A stretch of DNA of 24,195 nt from JASFQI01 sp050115555. GTDB lineage: Bacteria; Desulfobacterota; DSM-4660; Desulfatiglandales; HGW-15. The stretch is from positions 1 through 24,195 of the forward strand of contig JASFQI010000031.1 of the NCBI GenBank assembly GCA_050115555.1, given 5' to 3'. This document shows, one piece after another, positions 1-8,319 of the stretch (positions within the stretch are counted from its first letter, which is position 1; each line of letters opens with the position of its first letter). The position numbers and the translations under genes were made by a program. The notes under the pieces were generated by a model that searched no databases, was not told where the DNA came from, and saw only the letters and a list, made by a program, of their open reading frames with translations.

Positions 1-43
1 TAGGGCATGGGGTTCGGATTCATACGGTTTGCGGGGCAGAAGG

Positions 44-700
44 ATGGTCAATTCCTATCATGTACAATCCACATTGTTCAGTGCTTCCCTGGGAATGGAA
101 GTCTCCATTCAGATCGCCGAAACGGAAATGCGGTTTAAGAGCACTCTTGTCGGCATGCAGTGCAATCAGTATCTTCTTGTTCCCTTTCCTGTGGCCTCCA
201 CCGTGAGCCAGCACCTTCAGGACGGCACGGATTTGATCCTCCGGTACGTCCATTTCGGCTCGGTATATGGATGCATGGTCACGTTGATCGGTCTGATCCG
301 CAAACCCTTTCCGCTCCTGTTCTTGAGCGTCCCTACACAGGTCCAGCGCATCGAGTTGAGAAAAGTACAACGGGTGGCATGCCTGATCCCTGGTACGGTC
401 ATGCGGAGCAAGGGAAAGCATTCAGGCATGATTCAGGATATCAGCAGTGGGGGTGTCCTTTTTTCCACACAAACGGCTCAAGAAAGCGGCACGAGTCCTT
501 TTGAGGTCGGAGAGAGCATTCTGGTCTCTTTTCCCCTTCTGGGCATGGAGGGGCATCAGGAGTTTCCCGGCAAGATTCGGCGGGTGACCGAGGACCGGGA
601 AAAGGTCAGCCTTGGGATTGAGTTTGAAGAGTATTCTACGGATATTCGTGAAAAGATCGAATCCTACATAGAAAAGATCAACACGTATCAAGAGGGTTGA
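44..700 (+). CDS. PilZ domain protein, YcgR-like (c-di-GMP effector)
   Basis: A 218-residue protein whose C-terminal half is a PilZ domain. The RxxxR c-di-GMP motif is at R106-R110 (RKVQR) and the D/NxSxxG motif is at D132-G137 (DISSGG). PilZ domains with both motifs normally bind cyclic di-GMP. The N-terminal ~100 residues look like the PilZN/YcgR flagellar-brake beta-barrel (hydrophobic beta pattern, no membrane segment), so this is probably a cytosolic two-domain effector acting on motility or surface behaviour. I chose the ATG at 44; an in-frame TTG at 29 would add five residues, and neither has an ideal Shine-Dalgarno. There are no flagellar genes beside it to fix the target. The only possibly related gene here is the distant FliB-like gene at 14539-15768. 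Motif assignment is secure; the physiological output is inferred. Confidence 0.85.
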   Translation: MVNSYHVQSTLFSASLGMEVSIQIAETEMRFKSTLVGMQCNQYLLVPFPVASTVSQHLQDGTDLILRYVHFGSVYGCMVTLIGLIRKPFPLLFLSVPTQVQRIELRKVQRVACLIPGTVMRSKGKHSGMIQDISSGGVLFSTQTAQESGTSPFEVGESILVSFPLLGMEGHQEFPGKIRRVTEDREKVSLGIEFEEYSTDIREKIESYIEKINTYQEG

Positions 701-819
701 TCCCCCTTCCTCATCCTCCCTGAAGAAAGCCTGTCTTGGGCGGAGGTTCACGTCCGGCTTCACCTTGAGGTCGGGAAGCGGTACACACCGTTCCCCGGTT
801 TCCCCCGGTATTTCATGCA

Positions 820-1389
820 TCATCCGGCGCTTTCCGGATGACTCCGTTGTCTTCGTTTTTTGAAGAGCCACATGCCAAGCCAGCATCCAACCAGGCAGAG
901 CACAAACCATGGCAACGCAGCAATCTGAATGGGGTTCGGAAGGGGAAGGGTCAATAACGCCGTTTGTCCGGTCATTTCTTGCAGGGCATGCGGTTGGAAG
1001 GACTCGTTCACATAGGCGGCCATGCAGAGAACAGGCAAATAGGTGGTGATCAGATTGTTGAGTAGTCCTTCGAAGAAATAATCGTAATAGACCCTGTTCA
1101 GGCTGGCCTGGTCAATGTTTCGGGCCATTCGTTTCCCCTTGGAGGGGTCTTCGAAACTCTTCAGGGCCTCCTGTCGAAGGGAATGGAGGGATTCAAACTC
1201 TTCTTTTAGACGCTTGTACCGCCGGGTCGTGAATCGTTTTTTGAGTACGGAGGTGACTGCAACTGTGAAGGCAGCCAAAATGGTGATGCTGAGAGCCGGG
1301 TGTATGGTGTTCAACGGGGAGATCAAGGCATCCATCACGCGTTGAATGTGTGAGATGAATGCCAGAATATAAGTCCAGATGGTATCCAT
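820..1389 (-). CDS. DUF106/Oxa1-superfamily-like small membrane protein
   Basis: A 189-residue membrane protein. Predicted helices lie at about residues 27-48, 104-128 and 150-175. A charged, probably coiled-coil stretch follows helix 1 (about 50-88, rich in K/R/E: YKRLKEEFESLHSLRQEALK). The C-terminus is basic. Helix, charged cytosolic hairpin, then two helices resembles the DUF106/EMC3/TMCO1 branch of the Oxa1/YidC insertase superfamily, and I suggest that relationship by architecture only. The start ATG has no clear Shine-Dalgarno. It is downstream of the TauE-family gene on the same strand, but a strong hairpin lies between them, so co-transcription would need readthrough. Function is not established; a membrane-insertion or chaperone role is speculative. 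Confidence 0.7.
   Translation of the reverse strand: MDTIWTYILAFISHIQRVMDALISPLNTIHPALSITILAAFTVAVTSVLKKRFTTRRYKRLKEEFESLHSLRQEALKSFEDPSKGKRMARNIDQASLNRVYYDYFFEGLLNNLITTYLPVLCMAAYVNESFQPHALQEMTGQTALLTLPLPNPIQIAALPWFVLCLVGCWLGMWLFKKRRQRSHPESAG
821..840. repeat. Perfect 7-bp inverted repeat at 3' end of the DUF106-like gene
   Basis: CATCCGG-CGCTTT-CCGGATG. It lies inside the last codons of the minus-strand gene. No T-run follows on either strand, so it is not a convincing intrinsic terminator, though it may stabilise the mRNA 3' end. Confidence 0.35.
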
Positions 1390-1421
1390 TGTACGTCTTA
1401 TCGATGCTTCAAATCGAAAAT

Positions 1422-1454
1422 AGGCTGCGGCATGAGTTTCTCATGCCGCAGCCT
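1422..1454 (-). terminator. Strong intrinsic terminator after the TauE-family gene
   Basis: A perfect 15-bp stem (AGGCTGCGGCATGAG / CTCATGCCGCAGCCT) with a 3-nt loop. On the minus strand it is followed by the T-rich tail ATTTTCGATTT. It sits about 95 nt after the stop codon of the TauE/SafE-family gene and just before the DUF106-like gene, so it should end most exporter transcripts. The tail is less T-rich in the plus direction. Confidence 0.8.
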
Positions 1455-1548
1455 GTGCAGGTTATCCATCTGATTGGAACCGTTTTCCCCTGAGCGGAAC
1501 GCGTGCAAACGCTGCCTGCCGCTTGGAGCAGGTTCCTCGTTCAACGGA

Positions 1549-3252
1549 TTACAGCCAGATTTCGATCTTGAAGAACCGGAAGAACAGGAAAAAGAGCACA
1601 ATCGCCAGAATCCATTTCAGCTGCTTTTCACTGAAGAGGGATTGCAGCCTGCTGCCGATCATGCCACCGACAAAACCGCCGATGATGATGGCAATGCCAA
1701 TCCACAGGTCCGGCAGATACCCGTTGAGGAGATAGCCGATAAAAGAACCGATGCTCGAAAAACACGTCCCGACCAGGCCGACAGGCACGGCCACATACAT
1801 GGGCAGGGCACCGATCATGGTCATAATGGGCACCAGCAGAAATCCACCGCCGATACCGAAGCTGCGGGCAACGATACCGACGAAAAGCCCGAGGATCCCG
1901 AAGAGCAGGGGGTTGATTTTGAACGACTCCCCCCAGAACTTGAACTGGTAGTCGGTGATTCCGCTTTTCACAGGTTCGATGTGGCCCATCTTGGCCGCTC
2001 TGCCCTCTGCCTTTGCTTTCGCAACTTCTTCATTAAACTTCTTAGTCATGGCCTTGATGTTTTTACGCCTCTCCATGACCTTGGGCGTAAGCTCATACAG
2101 GGTCCGGATGCCCATCAGGACGACGAGCACGGCCAGCCATTCCTTGTAGGAAGACAGGGGCAGAAACTGGGTCGCGTATTTCCCCAGCCAGATGGATCCG
2201 ATCAGGATACCGACCCCAAAGGAGATCCCCACGGGCCAGGCCACCCTGCGCTCCTTTACGGCGTAGCGGTAAAACGAACCCAAGGGGGAAAAGAGGGTCA
2301 GGGCCACGTTGGAGGGCCGAAGCACGTTTGCAGCGTTGATTCCCACCGGTCCCATGGTGTTGACCACCATGACCTGATAGGCGGCCATGAGCATACCGCC
2401 CGCCGCACCGATCAGAGAGAAAAAGGCCCCCACCAGGATGGCCCCCAGAATGATCCACAGGGGATTCATGTACCGGCCGCCCAGGTTGAGCCAGAACCCA
2501 TTCCCGGCCAGGCTATAGGAACCGATGTCTTTCCCGTTTACAAATACATTGAACTTCGTGTCCGGCGGAGAGTGGCGAAATGTCTTAAAGCTCGCCGTAA
2601 ACTCACCGGTTTCTTTGTTGAACTGGATGGAAGTGCCTTTATCCCAGTACTTCCCGGATTGCTCATAATCCGTGAGGATGCTTCGGGCAAAGATCGTCAC
2701 CTTGCCGATCTGGGTACGTTCCTTGGTGACCGTGTTGATTCCGTATTTGTTTTCATGGTTGTACTTGTAGAAGCTCCATTCTTCTGCGTTCTGGATCGGC
2801 CCCAGGACGCTTTTTGCCTGCCCGTCCAGGTCGGCGTAGTCCTTGAGGTTGAACATGGTGGTGGAATAGATCCCTTTGGCAAAGGAAGGGCCTCCGAATT
2901 TTTTCTTGCTTATCGATCCGAATGCATCCGGATTATTGGTCAGGATGTAGTAGAGAACCGGAACCGCGGTATCCAATTCAAAGGGGTTTTTCTTTACTGC
3001 GGACGCGAATTTCTTTTTCTCGTTGACCCCTTCCGTGTTCTGGGGAGCGAATTCTTCCTCAGAGGCGATGGTGATGAAGAGATCCTGCCCGGGCTGGATC
3101 TTGCCGGTAAAGGTCACAATATCACCGGCCTTGTAAGTGCCTTCTGCAATTTTGCCTTGGATCTCCTGGGCCGCTAAAGGTTGAAAGGAGAGAAGGATCG
3201 TCAAGGTCAAAAAGAGCGTGAACAGGAGTGAGGTCTTGATTCGTTTTAACAT
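1549..3252 (-). CDS. TauE/SafE (TSUP) family anion exporter with N-terminal periplasmic domain
   Basis: A 567-residue protein. It starts with a Sec-type signal peptide (basic MLKRIK, hydrophobic core, probable cleavage after LAA at residue 28). A soluble, beta-rich extracytoplasmic domain of about 240 residues follows, then a polytopic membrane domain from about residue 275. The membrane part carries the two glycine-rich repeats typical of TSUP carriers (FFSLIGAAGGMLMAAY and ARSFGIGGGFLLVPIM), separated by a long charged cytosolic loop (about 385-435, rich in K/E). TSUP proteins export sulfite, sulfoacetate or other sulfur-containing anions, and the substrate here is unknown. A strong Shine-Dalgarno (AAGGAGG, 3260-3266) fixes the start. 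A plus-strand open frame of the same length over this gene is antisense shadow. A terminator follows at 1422-1454. Confidence 0.88.
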   Translation of the reverse strand: MLKRIKTSLLFTLFLTLTILLSFQPLAAQEIQGKIAEGTYKAGDIVTFTGKIQPGQDLFITIASEEEFAPQNTEGVNEKKKFASAVKKNPFELDTAVPVLYYILTNNPDAFGSISKKKFGGPSFAKGIYSTTMFNLKDYADLDGQAKSVLGPIQNAEEWSFYKYNHENKYGINTVTKERTQIGKVTIFARSILTDYEQSGKYWDKGTSIQFNKETGEFTASFKTFRHSPPDTKFNVFVNGKDIGSYSLAGNGFWLNLGGRYMNPLWIILGAILVGAFFSLIGAAGGMLMAAYQVMVVNTMGPVGINAANVLRPSNVALTLFSPLGSFYRYAVKERRVAWPVGISFGVGILIGSIWLGKYATQFLPLSSYKEWLAVLVVLMGIRTLYELTPKVMERRKNIKAMTKKFNEEVAKAKAEGRAAKMGHIEPVKSGITDYQFKFWGESFKINPLLFGILGLFVGIVARSFGIGGGFLLVPIMTMIGALPMYVAVPVGLVGTCFSSIGSFIGYLLNGYLPDLWIGIAIIIGGFVGGMIGSRLQSLFSEKQLKWILAIVLFFLFFRFFKIEIWL

Positions 3253-3833
3253 TTAGGTTCCTCCTTAGAAATCATTTGTGGATTCTCTACGTTTCGTTCT
3301 TGATCCATACACGTCAACCCATAACCAAAGATCATAAAATGCATCCATTTCCCCTTGTTCCACTGCCCCCTACCCAGCTCAGGTGAAGGTTTTCGTGCCA
3401 GCCCGCTTGAAAAGCGAGATGCGAAGGCCCATTGCGGCCTGCCATGGAGCCGCGTCACGAGTGGTCTCGAGGAACGACTCCTTTCTCTTTTTCGAGGAGC
3501 GCCGCCAGCCCTTCTCAGGGAACCGGATCACCCGTTTCGCGCGCAACATATTGAAATAAATAGCAATAACCGGAACCGGGTTTCAGAAGCCAGGATGCAG
3601 CTTTCAAAACCGCTCAAACCCAAGGACACGCGCCCAAGGCGCGAAAAGGTACGTAACGCCTCATAATGATAGGTTTCTCTCGACTCCAGAGAACCAAAAA
3701 CCGAACTCCGAGCCAAGGGGGCAAAGTATTTTAAAAAAATTTGAAAAACGCAACAAAAAAATTCATGGGAAGAAAAAGGAGCTCACAGAAGTTGAAGATG
3801 CATTGGATTTGATCGTGTGGAAAATGTTTTCTA

Positions 3834-3863
3834 TTGACAGCATATCGTTTCATTCATTATAAC
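3834..3863 (+). promoter_or_regulatory. Sigma70-type promoter candidate for the Mo/Rnf operon
   Basis: TTGACA (3834-3839), an 18-bp spacer and TATAAC (3858-3863), inside an AT-rich tract. It points toward the operon that starts at 4216 and would give an untranslated leader of about 345 nt that includes the dispersed repeat. No better promoter was seen closer to the gene. Confidence 0.55.
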
Positions 3864-3887
3864 CCGGGCCGGTTCGCAAAAATAGTT

Positions 3888-3908
3888 ATATCATTTTTGA
3901 AATAATAT
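3888..3908. promoter_or_regulatory. AT-rich dyad downstream of the promoter (possible operator)
   Basis: ATATcATTT-TTG-AAATaATAT is a near-perfect inverted repeat (8 of 9 positions paired). It starts about 25 bp after the -10 box, close to the expected transcription start. The position suits a repressor site, but the AT-richness makes chance occurrence plausible and no regulator is identified. Confidence 0.3.
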
Positions 3909-4073
3909 TTTTCTAGTATGAATTGAAAATTATCGTGATCGCAATGCATTATATTTAATACCATACATAATGATGCTTTTCTTGCAATCTATACTAATCA
4001 AGAAGGATATTATTTGAAGCCATGCAGGGCATGGATTTCATTCTGGATTCGGATGAACACCAAGCCCCATTTT

Positions 4074-4173
4074 TTGACGGTCTCGCAAAACCCGCTCGCC
4101 CGCTGTTGGCTACGCTGTAACGCTTGGATTCGTAAGGGCAAATCTCTGGATCACGGCTTTTTGCGACTCCATC
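4074..4173 (-). repeat. Dispersed ~100-bp repeat, copy A (MITE/REP-like)
   Basis: Its reverse complement aligns end to end with 14365-14467. Shared blocks include AAAAAGCCG, AGAGATTTGCCC and CGAGACCGTCAA, and roughly three quarters of positions match by eye. The ends are imperfect terminal inverted repeats (GACGGTCTCGCAAAA against GATGGAGTCGCAAAA). No coding potential. It lies in the 5' leader of the Mo/Rnf operon. Confidence 0.75.
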
Positions 4174-4215
4174 ATTTTTTTTGATTGACACACTGGATAC
4201 CGGAGGAAATCGCTG

Positions 4216-6303
4216 ATGAAAAAAGTTTTTCAAACACTCTGTTTCATGTGCTCTGTGCGCTGCCCGATCCAAGTGGAGGTGGAAGATGACCAGGTGATCA
4301 GCATTCGGGGCAACCCCCATGTGCCGGCCATGAACGGCGGCGTCTGTCCCAAGGCCGCTGCGGCGATCGCAGGGTTGAACGATAGTCAACGAGTTCAGTC
4401 TCCCTTGATACGCACCGGGGAACGCGGTTCGGGGCAGTGGAGACGGGTGAGCTGGAAAGAGGCCCTGGATTACACGGCCGACCGATGCAAGGATATCTTC
4501 GACAAGTACGGCGCCAAGAGCTCGGTCTACTGCGAGCGGGCCAACCTGATATCTGACATCTCCAAATCGTTTCAGAAGGCCATCGGGTCACCGAACCATT
4601 TCACCCATGACACGGTCTGCAAGGGCTCCATCAATACGGCTTGCCGATCGATCATCGGGTACACGGACGGCCAGATCAATGCCGACTGGTCGAATACCCG
4701 GCACGTGATCCTCTATGGTCGAAATGTTTTCGAGTCGATTGAAGTCAAGGCCCTGAACAGCCTTATTTCGGCCATGGAAAAGGGCGCAAAGGTGACCTAC
4801 ATCGATCCCCGCGCCTCGATCACGGCGGCCAAGGCCACAGATTATAAGATGATCCGGCCGGGAGGGGACCTGGCGCTTAACTACGCGTTAATGCATACCA
4901 TCATTCGGGAAAAGCTCTACGACGCTTCCTATGTAGATCGATGGGTGAAGGGCTTTCCAGAGCTGTGCAACTTCGTCGACCCGTATACCCCCGAGTGGGC
5001 CGAGCCGGAAACCGGAATTCCCGCGGCTGAAATCGTCGCGCTCGCCCGGGAGGTGAGTCGCTCCAAGCCGGCGGTGGCCTTTCATTACGGGTATCGCGGT
5101 TCCCACCATCCCACGGAGACCTACTTCCGGCGTTCCATCATGATCCTCAACGCTCTGATGGGCAGCATCGAGAACCCGGGAGGCATCTTTATCAAAAAGG
5201 GTCTCAGCGATGCAGGTTATTCGGCCGGGTTACGGAAGTTTTCGTCCCAGGAGTTTCCGGAGATGGAGGACAAGCGAAGGTTCGACGGGTGCGGCCAGGA
5301 TTTGTTCCCGATCGCCGATCCGTCCCATGGTGTGGGTTTCATGTTCCCTCACGCCGTTCTTACGGAAGAGCCCTATCCCATCAAGGTAGTGTTCGCCTTC
5401 CGCTATGATCCGCTGCTGTCCAACCCGGATTACAATACCAATCTCAAGGCGTTGAAGAAGCTCGATTTGATCGTGTCCAGTGATATCAATTTCGGCGCCA
5501 CCACGGCCCTGGCGGACGTGATCCTTCCGGAATCCTTTTTCCTGGAGCGCTCGGATCCTCTTCAGATGGGTTCCGGCCTCAAGCCGGCCATCAACCGCCG
5601 TATCGCCTGTGTCACCCCACGGTACGACACCAAACCGATGTGGTGGATCGTCAAAGAGCTGGCGAATCGTCTGGGCGTGGGCAAGTTTTTCCCCTATGAG
5701 ACCGCCGAGGATATCTGGAACTACCAGCTGGCGGACCTGGACATCAAGATCGAAGACTTCGATGCCAAGGGGTTTGTGTCCCTGAGTGAAAAGGCCATCT
5801 GGTGGGACCGGGAGGACGGCATCAAGTTCAAAACCCCGTCAGGAAAGATCGAGTTTGTCTCAGACCTCATGGAGAGCAACGGGATTCCATCCATGCCGCC
5901 CTACGAGGCGCTGGAAAACAACAATGGGTCGTTTCGGCTGATGTGCGGGAGGTGCGTGGCCCACACCAACGTGATGACCCAGAACAACCTCTACCTCAAT
6001 CACCTGGTCCCGGAGAATCCGTTGTGGATCAACGCAAAGCGGGCCGAGGAGCTGGGGATCGCAGACAACGATGCCATTGAGGTCGAATCCGAAGCCGGGA
6101 AGGCGACGATGCGGGCCTTTGTCACGGACAGGATTCATCCCGAGGCGGCCTTCATGCTTCACGGATTCGGCCACAGGGAAGTCGAAAGCAAGCGCAGCTA
6201 TCAAAAGGGCGCACCCGATGCACTCTTCCAGTCGCGTCTCTACGACAAGGTCGGCGGCAGTCCGGCCCTGGATCACAGTTGGGTAAACGTCAGAAAAATC
6301 TAA
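4216..6303 (+). CDS. Cytoplasmic molybdopterin (bis-MGD) oxidoreductase, PsrA/PhsA-like, of unknown substrate
   Basis: A 695-residue catalytic subunit of the DMSO-reductase superfamily. The N-terminal [4Fe-4S] motif is C9-x2-C12-x3-C16-x27-C44. The probable Mo ligand is C135 in HDTVCKGS. The C-terminal dinucleotide-binding domain (about 570-690) is typical. There is no signal peptide or twin-arginine motif, because the protein begins directly at the cluster motif; the enzyme is therefore predicted to be cytoplasmic, unlike exported polysulfide, thiosulfate or tetrathionate reductases. Formate dehydrogenases have His after the Sec/Cys ligand. Here it is Lys, which argues against a formate dehydrogenase. 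The gene opens the operon and is followed 30 nt later by its ferredoxin partner and then the Rnf complex. Substrate and direction are unknown. Superfamily call secure, subgroup tentative. Confidence 0.85.
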   Translation: MKKVFQTLCFMCSVRCPIQVEVEDDQVISIRGNPHVPAMNGGVCPKAAAAIAGLNDSQRVQSPLIRTGERGSGQWRRVSWKEALDYTADRCKDIFDKYGAKSSVYCERANLISDISKSFQKAIGSPNHFTHDTVCKGSINTACRSIIGYTDGQINADWSNTRHVILYGRNVFESIEVKALNSLISAMEKGAKVTYIDPRASITAAKATDYKMIRPGGDLALNYALMHTIIREKLYDASYVDRWVKGFPELCNFVDPYTPEWAEPETGIPAAEIVALAREVSRSKPAVAFHYGYRGSHHPTETYFRRSIMILNALMGSIENPGGIFIKKGLSDAGYSAGLRKFSSQEFPEMEDKRRFDGCGQDLFPIADPSHGVGFMFPHAVLTEEPYPIKVVFAFRYDPLLSNPDYNTNLKALKKLDLIVSSDINFGATTALADVILPESFFLERSDPLQMGSGLKPAINRRIACVTPRYDTKPMWWIVKELANRLGVGKFFPYETAEDIWNYQLADLDIKIEDFDAKGFVSLSEKAIWWDREDGIKFKTPSGKIEFVSDLMESNGIPSMPPYEALENNNGSFRLMCGRCVAHTNVMTQNNLYLNHLVPENPLWINAKRAEELGIADNDAIEVESEAGKATMRAFVTDRIHPEAAFMLHGFGHREVESKRSYQKGAPDALFQSRLYDKVGGSPALDHSWVNVRKI

Positions 6304-6333
6304 CATCCCATCCGTACGGGAGGTATTGAATAC

Positions 6334-6849
6334 ATGGGCGATTATATCATCACCACGAATCCGGATCGCTGCATCGCCTGCCATTCATGCGAGGTCGCGT
6401 GTAAATCCGAAAACAAGGTGCCGCTGGATGCGACCCTGGGCAAGATCGTCGTGCTGGGGCCTAAAATGGTGGATAACGTGCCGAAGATGAGCTCCGTCTT
6501 CGTTCCGTGCTTCCATTGTGAAAATGCATGGTGCATGGAGGCCTGCCCTACCGAGGCCATCCGCAGAAGGGAAAAGGACGGCCTCATTTACATCGTGGAG
6601 AATCTTTGCGTAGGGTGCAAGGCCTGCATCATGGCTTGTCCGTGGCACATCCCCCAGTGGAACTCTGAGGCCGGAAAGGTGGTCAAATGCGACCTGTGCA
6701 TGGGCCGGATCGATGAGGGCGGGGAGCCGGCCTGTGTCGCTGCATGCCCGACCAACGCACTGCAATTCGGAAGGCCCGAGGCCCTTTCCAACACTACCCG
6801 GGAATCCTACGCGCAGGGGTTGCTTGAGAGAAATCTCTCGGCGGCATAG
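6334..6849 (+). CDS. Four-cluster [4Fe-4S] ferredoxin subunit (PsrB/HycB/CooF-like)
   Basis: A 171-residue electron-transfer subunit with 16 cysteines arranged for four [4Fe-4S] clusters: C13/16/19/23, C59/62/67/71, C92/95/98/102 and C119/122/134/138. This is the pattern of PsrB, DmsB, HycB and CooF-type partners of molybdenum enzymes and hydrogenases. It has no signal peptide and fits a cytoplasmic complex with the upstream catalytic subunit. Shine-Dalgarno GGGAGG lies about 10 nt before the ATG. The gap to rnfC is only 9 nt. No NrfD/PsrC-type quinone subunit is encoded nearby, so electrons probably pass to or from Rnf (RnfB or RnfC) directly or through a soluble ferredoxin. That last step is inference. 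Confidence 0.88.
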   Translation: MGDYIITTNPDRCIACHSCEVACKSENKVPLDATLGKIVVLGPKMVDNVPKMSSVFVPCFHCENAWCMEACPTEAIRRREKDGLIYIVENLCVGCKACIMACPWHIPQWNSEAGKVVKCDLCMGRIDEGGEPACVAACPTNALQFGRPEALSNTTRESYAQGLLERNLSAA

Positions 6850-6858
6850 GTCAAAGCG

Positions 6859-8319
6859 ATGACAAACCAGCCAGCGACCTTTCCCAAGGGCGGGGTTCAT
6901 CCCGAAGAAAACAAGGACTTCACCAACGCCCTGCCCATTGAAACGATGCCTTACCCATCCAAGGTGTCCCTGTTTCTCAAGCAGCATGTCGGGGCCGAAT
7001 GTGAGGTATCCGTGCCCCACCGGAACCCCCCGGCCGTGGATGATCATGTGCTTTTCGTCAAAGGGCAGCCGGGCGCCGTTTTTCAGCTCCTGGTAGAAAA
7101 GAAGGACCGGGTTCAAGAGGGCGATCGGGTGGGTGAGATCGGCACGAATCTGGGGGCCGTCCTGCACGCAAGTGTCAGCGGAACCGTTGACGGGGTGGAG
7201 AGTTCCCTTCACCCTCAAACCGGAAAGGCGAAGGCCCTGGTCATTCGTACCGATCCCGAGGCCGACGCATCACGCCCGGTATACGAACCGACGGACTGGC
7301 GGAGCCTTTCAAGGGAAGAGCTTCAAGAGCGTATTGCGGCTGCCGGTATCGTGGGCCTCGGCGGGGCCGGTTTTCCAGCGGATGTCAAGCTGAACGTCAA
7401 GCCGGGCGTCAAGCTGGATACCCTCCTTTTGAACGGGGCCGAGTGCGAACCCTACATTACCTGCGATCACCGCGTCATGGTGGAGTATGCCCGGGAGATT
7501 GTCGAGGGGGCCAAAATCCTCCTGACGATTCTGGGCATCCGCTACTGTGCCATCGGGGTGGAAAACAACAAGCCGGACGCCATTTCGGCCCTGAACGAGG
7601 CCATTGCCGGCTCAGACCCTGACGACGGTTTCAAGGTGGAGGTCAAACCTCTGGCGGTCAAGTACCCCCAGGGCTCGGCCGATCAGATCATGCAGAGCGT
7701 GACCGGCCGTGTTCGGCCGTCCGGCCAGCGTTCCTCGAGCATCGGGATCATTGTGCAGAACGTCTACACGACCAAGACGGTTTACGATGCAGTGGTTCTG
7801 GGAAAGCCCCTTGTGGAGCGCGTCATCACCATTACAGGACGCGGGATCGCCAGGCCGGCCAATCTGTGCGTCAAGATCGGCACGCCCATTTCGGAAATCG
7901 TCGATTACCTGGGAGGAACCACTGAGGACCTCTGCAAGGTAGTGGTGGGCGGACCCATGATGGGTTTCGCCATCTCCGACCTGGATGTGCCGATCACAAA
8001 GACCACGCCCGGGGTGCTCTTTCTGACCTCCTGCGAGGTAGACGACCAGGCCTACGGGCCGTGCATTCGATGCGGTTTTTGCCTGGAAGCCTGCCCCATG
8101 GGATTGGAGCCGAACATGATCGGCATTTACGTGGAGGCAGGGAAGGGGGCCGAAACCGAGCCCTTCGGGCTGCTGGACGATTGTTTCGAGTGCGGCAGTT
8201 GTGCCTATGCATGCCCGGCCAAGCGACCTCTGGTTCAGTTCATCCGTCTTGCCCGAATAGAAATCGACCAGGCCCGAAAACTCAAAGAGGCTCGGGAACA
8301 GAAGAGAAAAGCGGAATGA
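6859..8319 (+). CDS. rnfC: Electron transport complex subunit RnfC
   Basis: A 486-residue cytoplasmic NADH-binding subunit of the Rnf complex. The N-terminal FPKGGVHPEENK start is typical of RnfC. GGAGFP (168-173) and NGAECEPYI mark the flavin/NADH-binding fold shared with complex I NuoF. Two [4Fe-4S] motifs lie near the C-terminus (C402/405/408/412 and C442/445/448/452). In Rnf, this subunit exchanges electrons with NAD(H) while RnfB exchanges with ferredoxin. It has a short C-terminus without the long repeat extension of enteric RsxC. Its stop codon overlaps the rnfD start (ATGA, 8316-8319), indicating translational coupling. Confidence 0.96.
   Translation: MTNQPATFPKGGVHPEENKDFTNALPIETMPYPSKVSLFLKQHVGAECEVSVPHRNPPAVDDHVLFVKGQPGAVFQLLVEKKDRVQEGDRVGEIGTNLGAVLHASVSGTVDGVESSLHPQTGKAKALVIRTDPEADASRPVYEPTDWRSLSREELQERIAAAGIVGLGGAGFPADVKLNVKPGVKLDTLLLNGAECEPYITCDHRVMVEYAREIVEGAKILLTILGIRYCAIGVENNKPDAISALNEAIAGSDPDDGFKVEVKPLAVKYPQGSADQIMQSVTGRVRPSGQRSSSIGIIVQNVYTTKTVYDAVVLGKPLVERVITITGRGIARPANLCVKIGTPISEIVDYLGGTTEDLCKVVVGGPMMGFAISDLDVPITKTTPGVLFLTSCEVDDQAYGPCIRCGFCLEACPMGLEPNMIGIYVEAGKGAETEPFGLLDDCFECGSCAYACPAKRPLVQFIRLARIEIDQARKLKEAREQKRKAE

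Larger units (their letters stand above)
3253..4215. other. Gene-free region (~960 bp), divergent between exporter and Mo/Rnf operon
   Basis: No convincing coding sequence; the open frames here have no recognisable features. The left half (to about 3715) is GC-neutral and holds small hairpins: CGCGCC-CAA-GGCGCG at 3629-3643, and a stem with TCTCT/AGAGA arms at about 3671-3696. From about 3720 to 4015 it becomes clearly AT-rich and includes a sigma70-like promoter and an AT-rich dyad. CCATGC-AGG-GCATGG at 4020-4034 is another small hairpin, followed by a ~100-bp dispersed repeat at 4074-4173. A good Shine-Dalgarno (GGAGG, 4202-4206) precedes the Mo-oxidoreductase ATG. An unrecognised small RNA is possible but nothing proves one. 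Confidence 0.6.

Noticed and set aside
1474..3177. Plus-strand 567-codon open frame opposite the TauE-family gene
   Set aside because: The minus-strand frame has a signal peptide, TSUP glycine motifs, membrane helices and a strong Shine-Dalgarno. The plus-strand product is rich in His/Gln/Asp/Gly with no family features, typical of antisense shadow.
3355..3666. 103-codon plus-strand open frame in the intergenic region
   Set aside because: No recognisable domain, odd composition, no convincing Shine-Dalgarno.
4216..6303. Formate dehydrogenase assignment for the Mo-enzyme
   Set aside because: The residue after the Cys ligand is Lys, not the catalytic His of formate dehydrogenases, and the surrounding SPNHFTHDTVC segment looks more like the Psr/Phs group.
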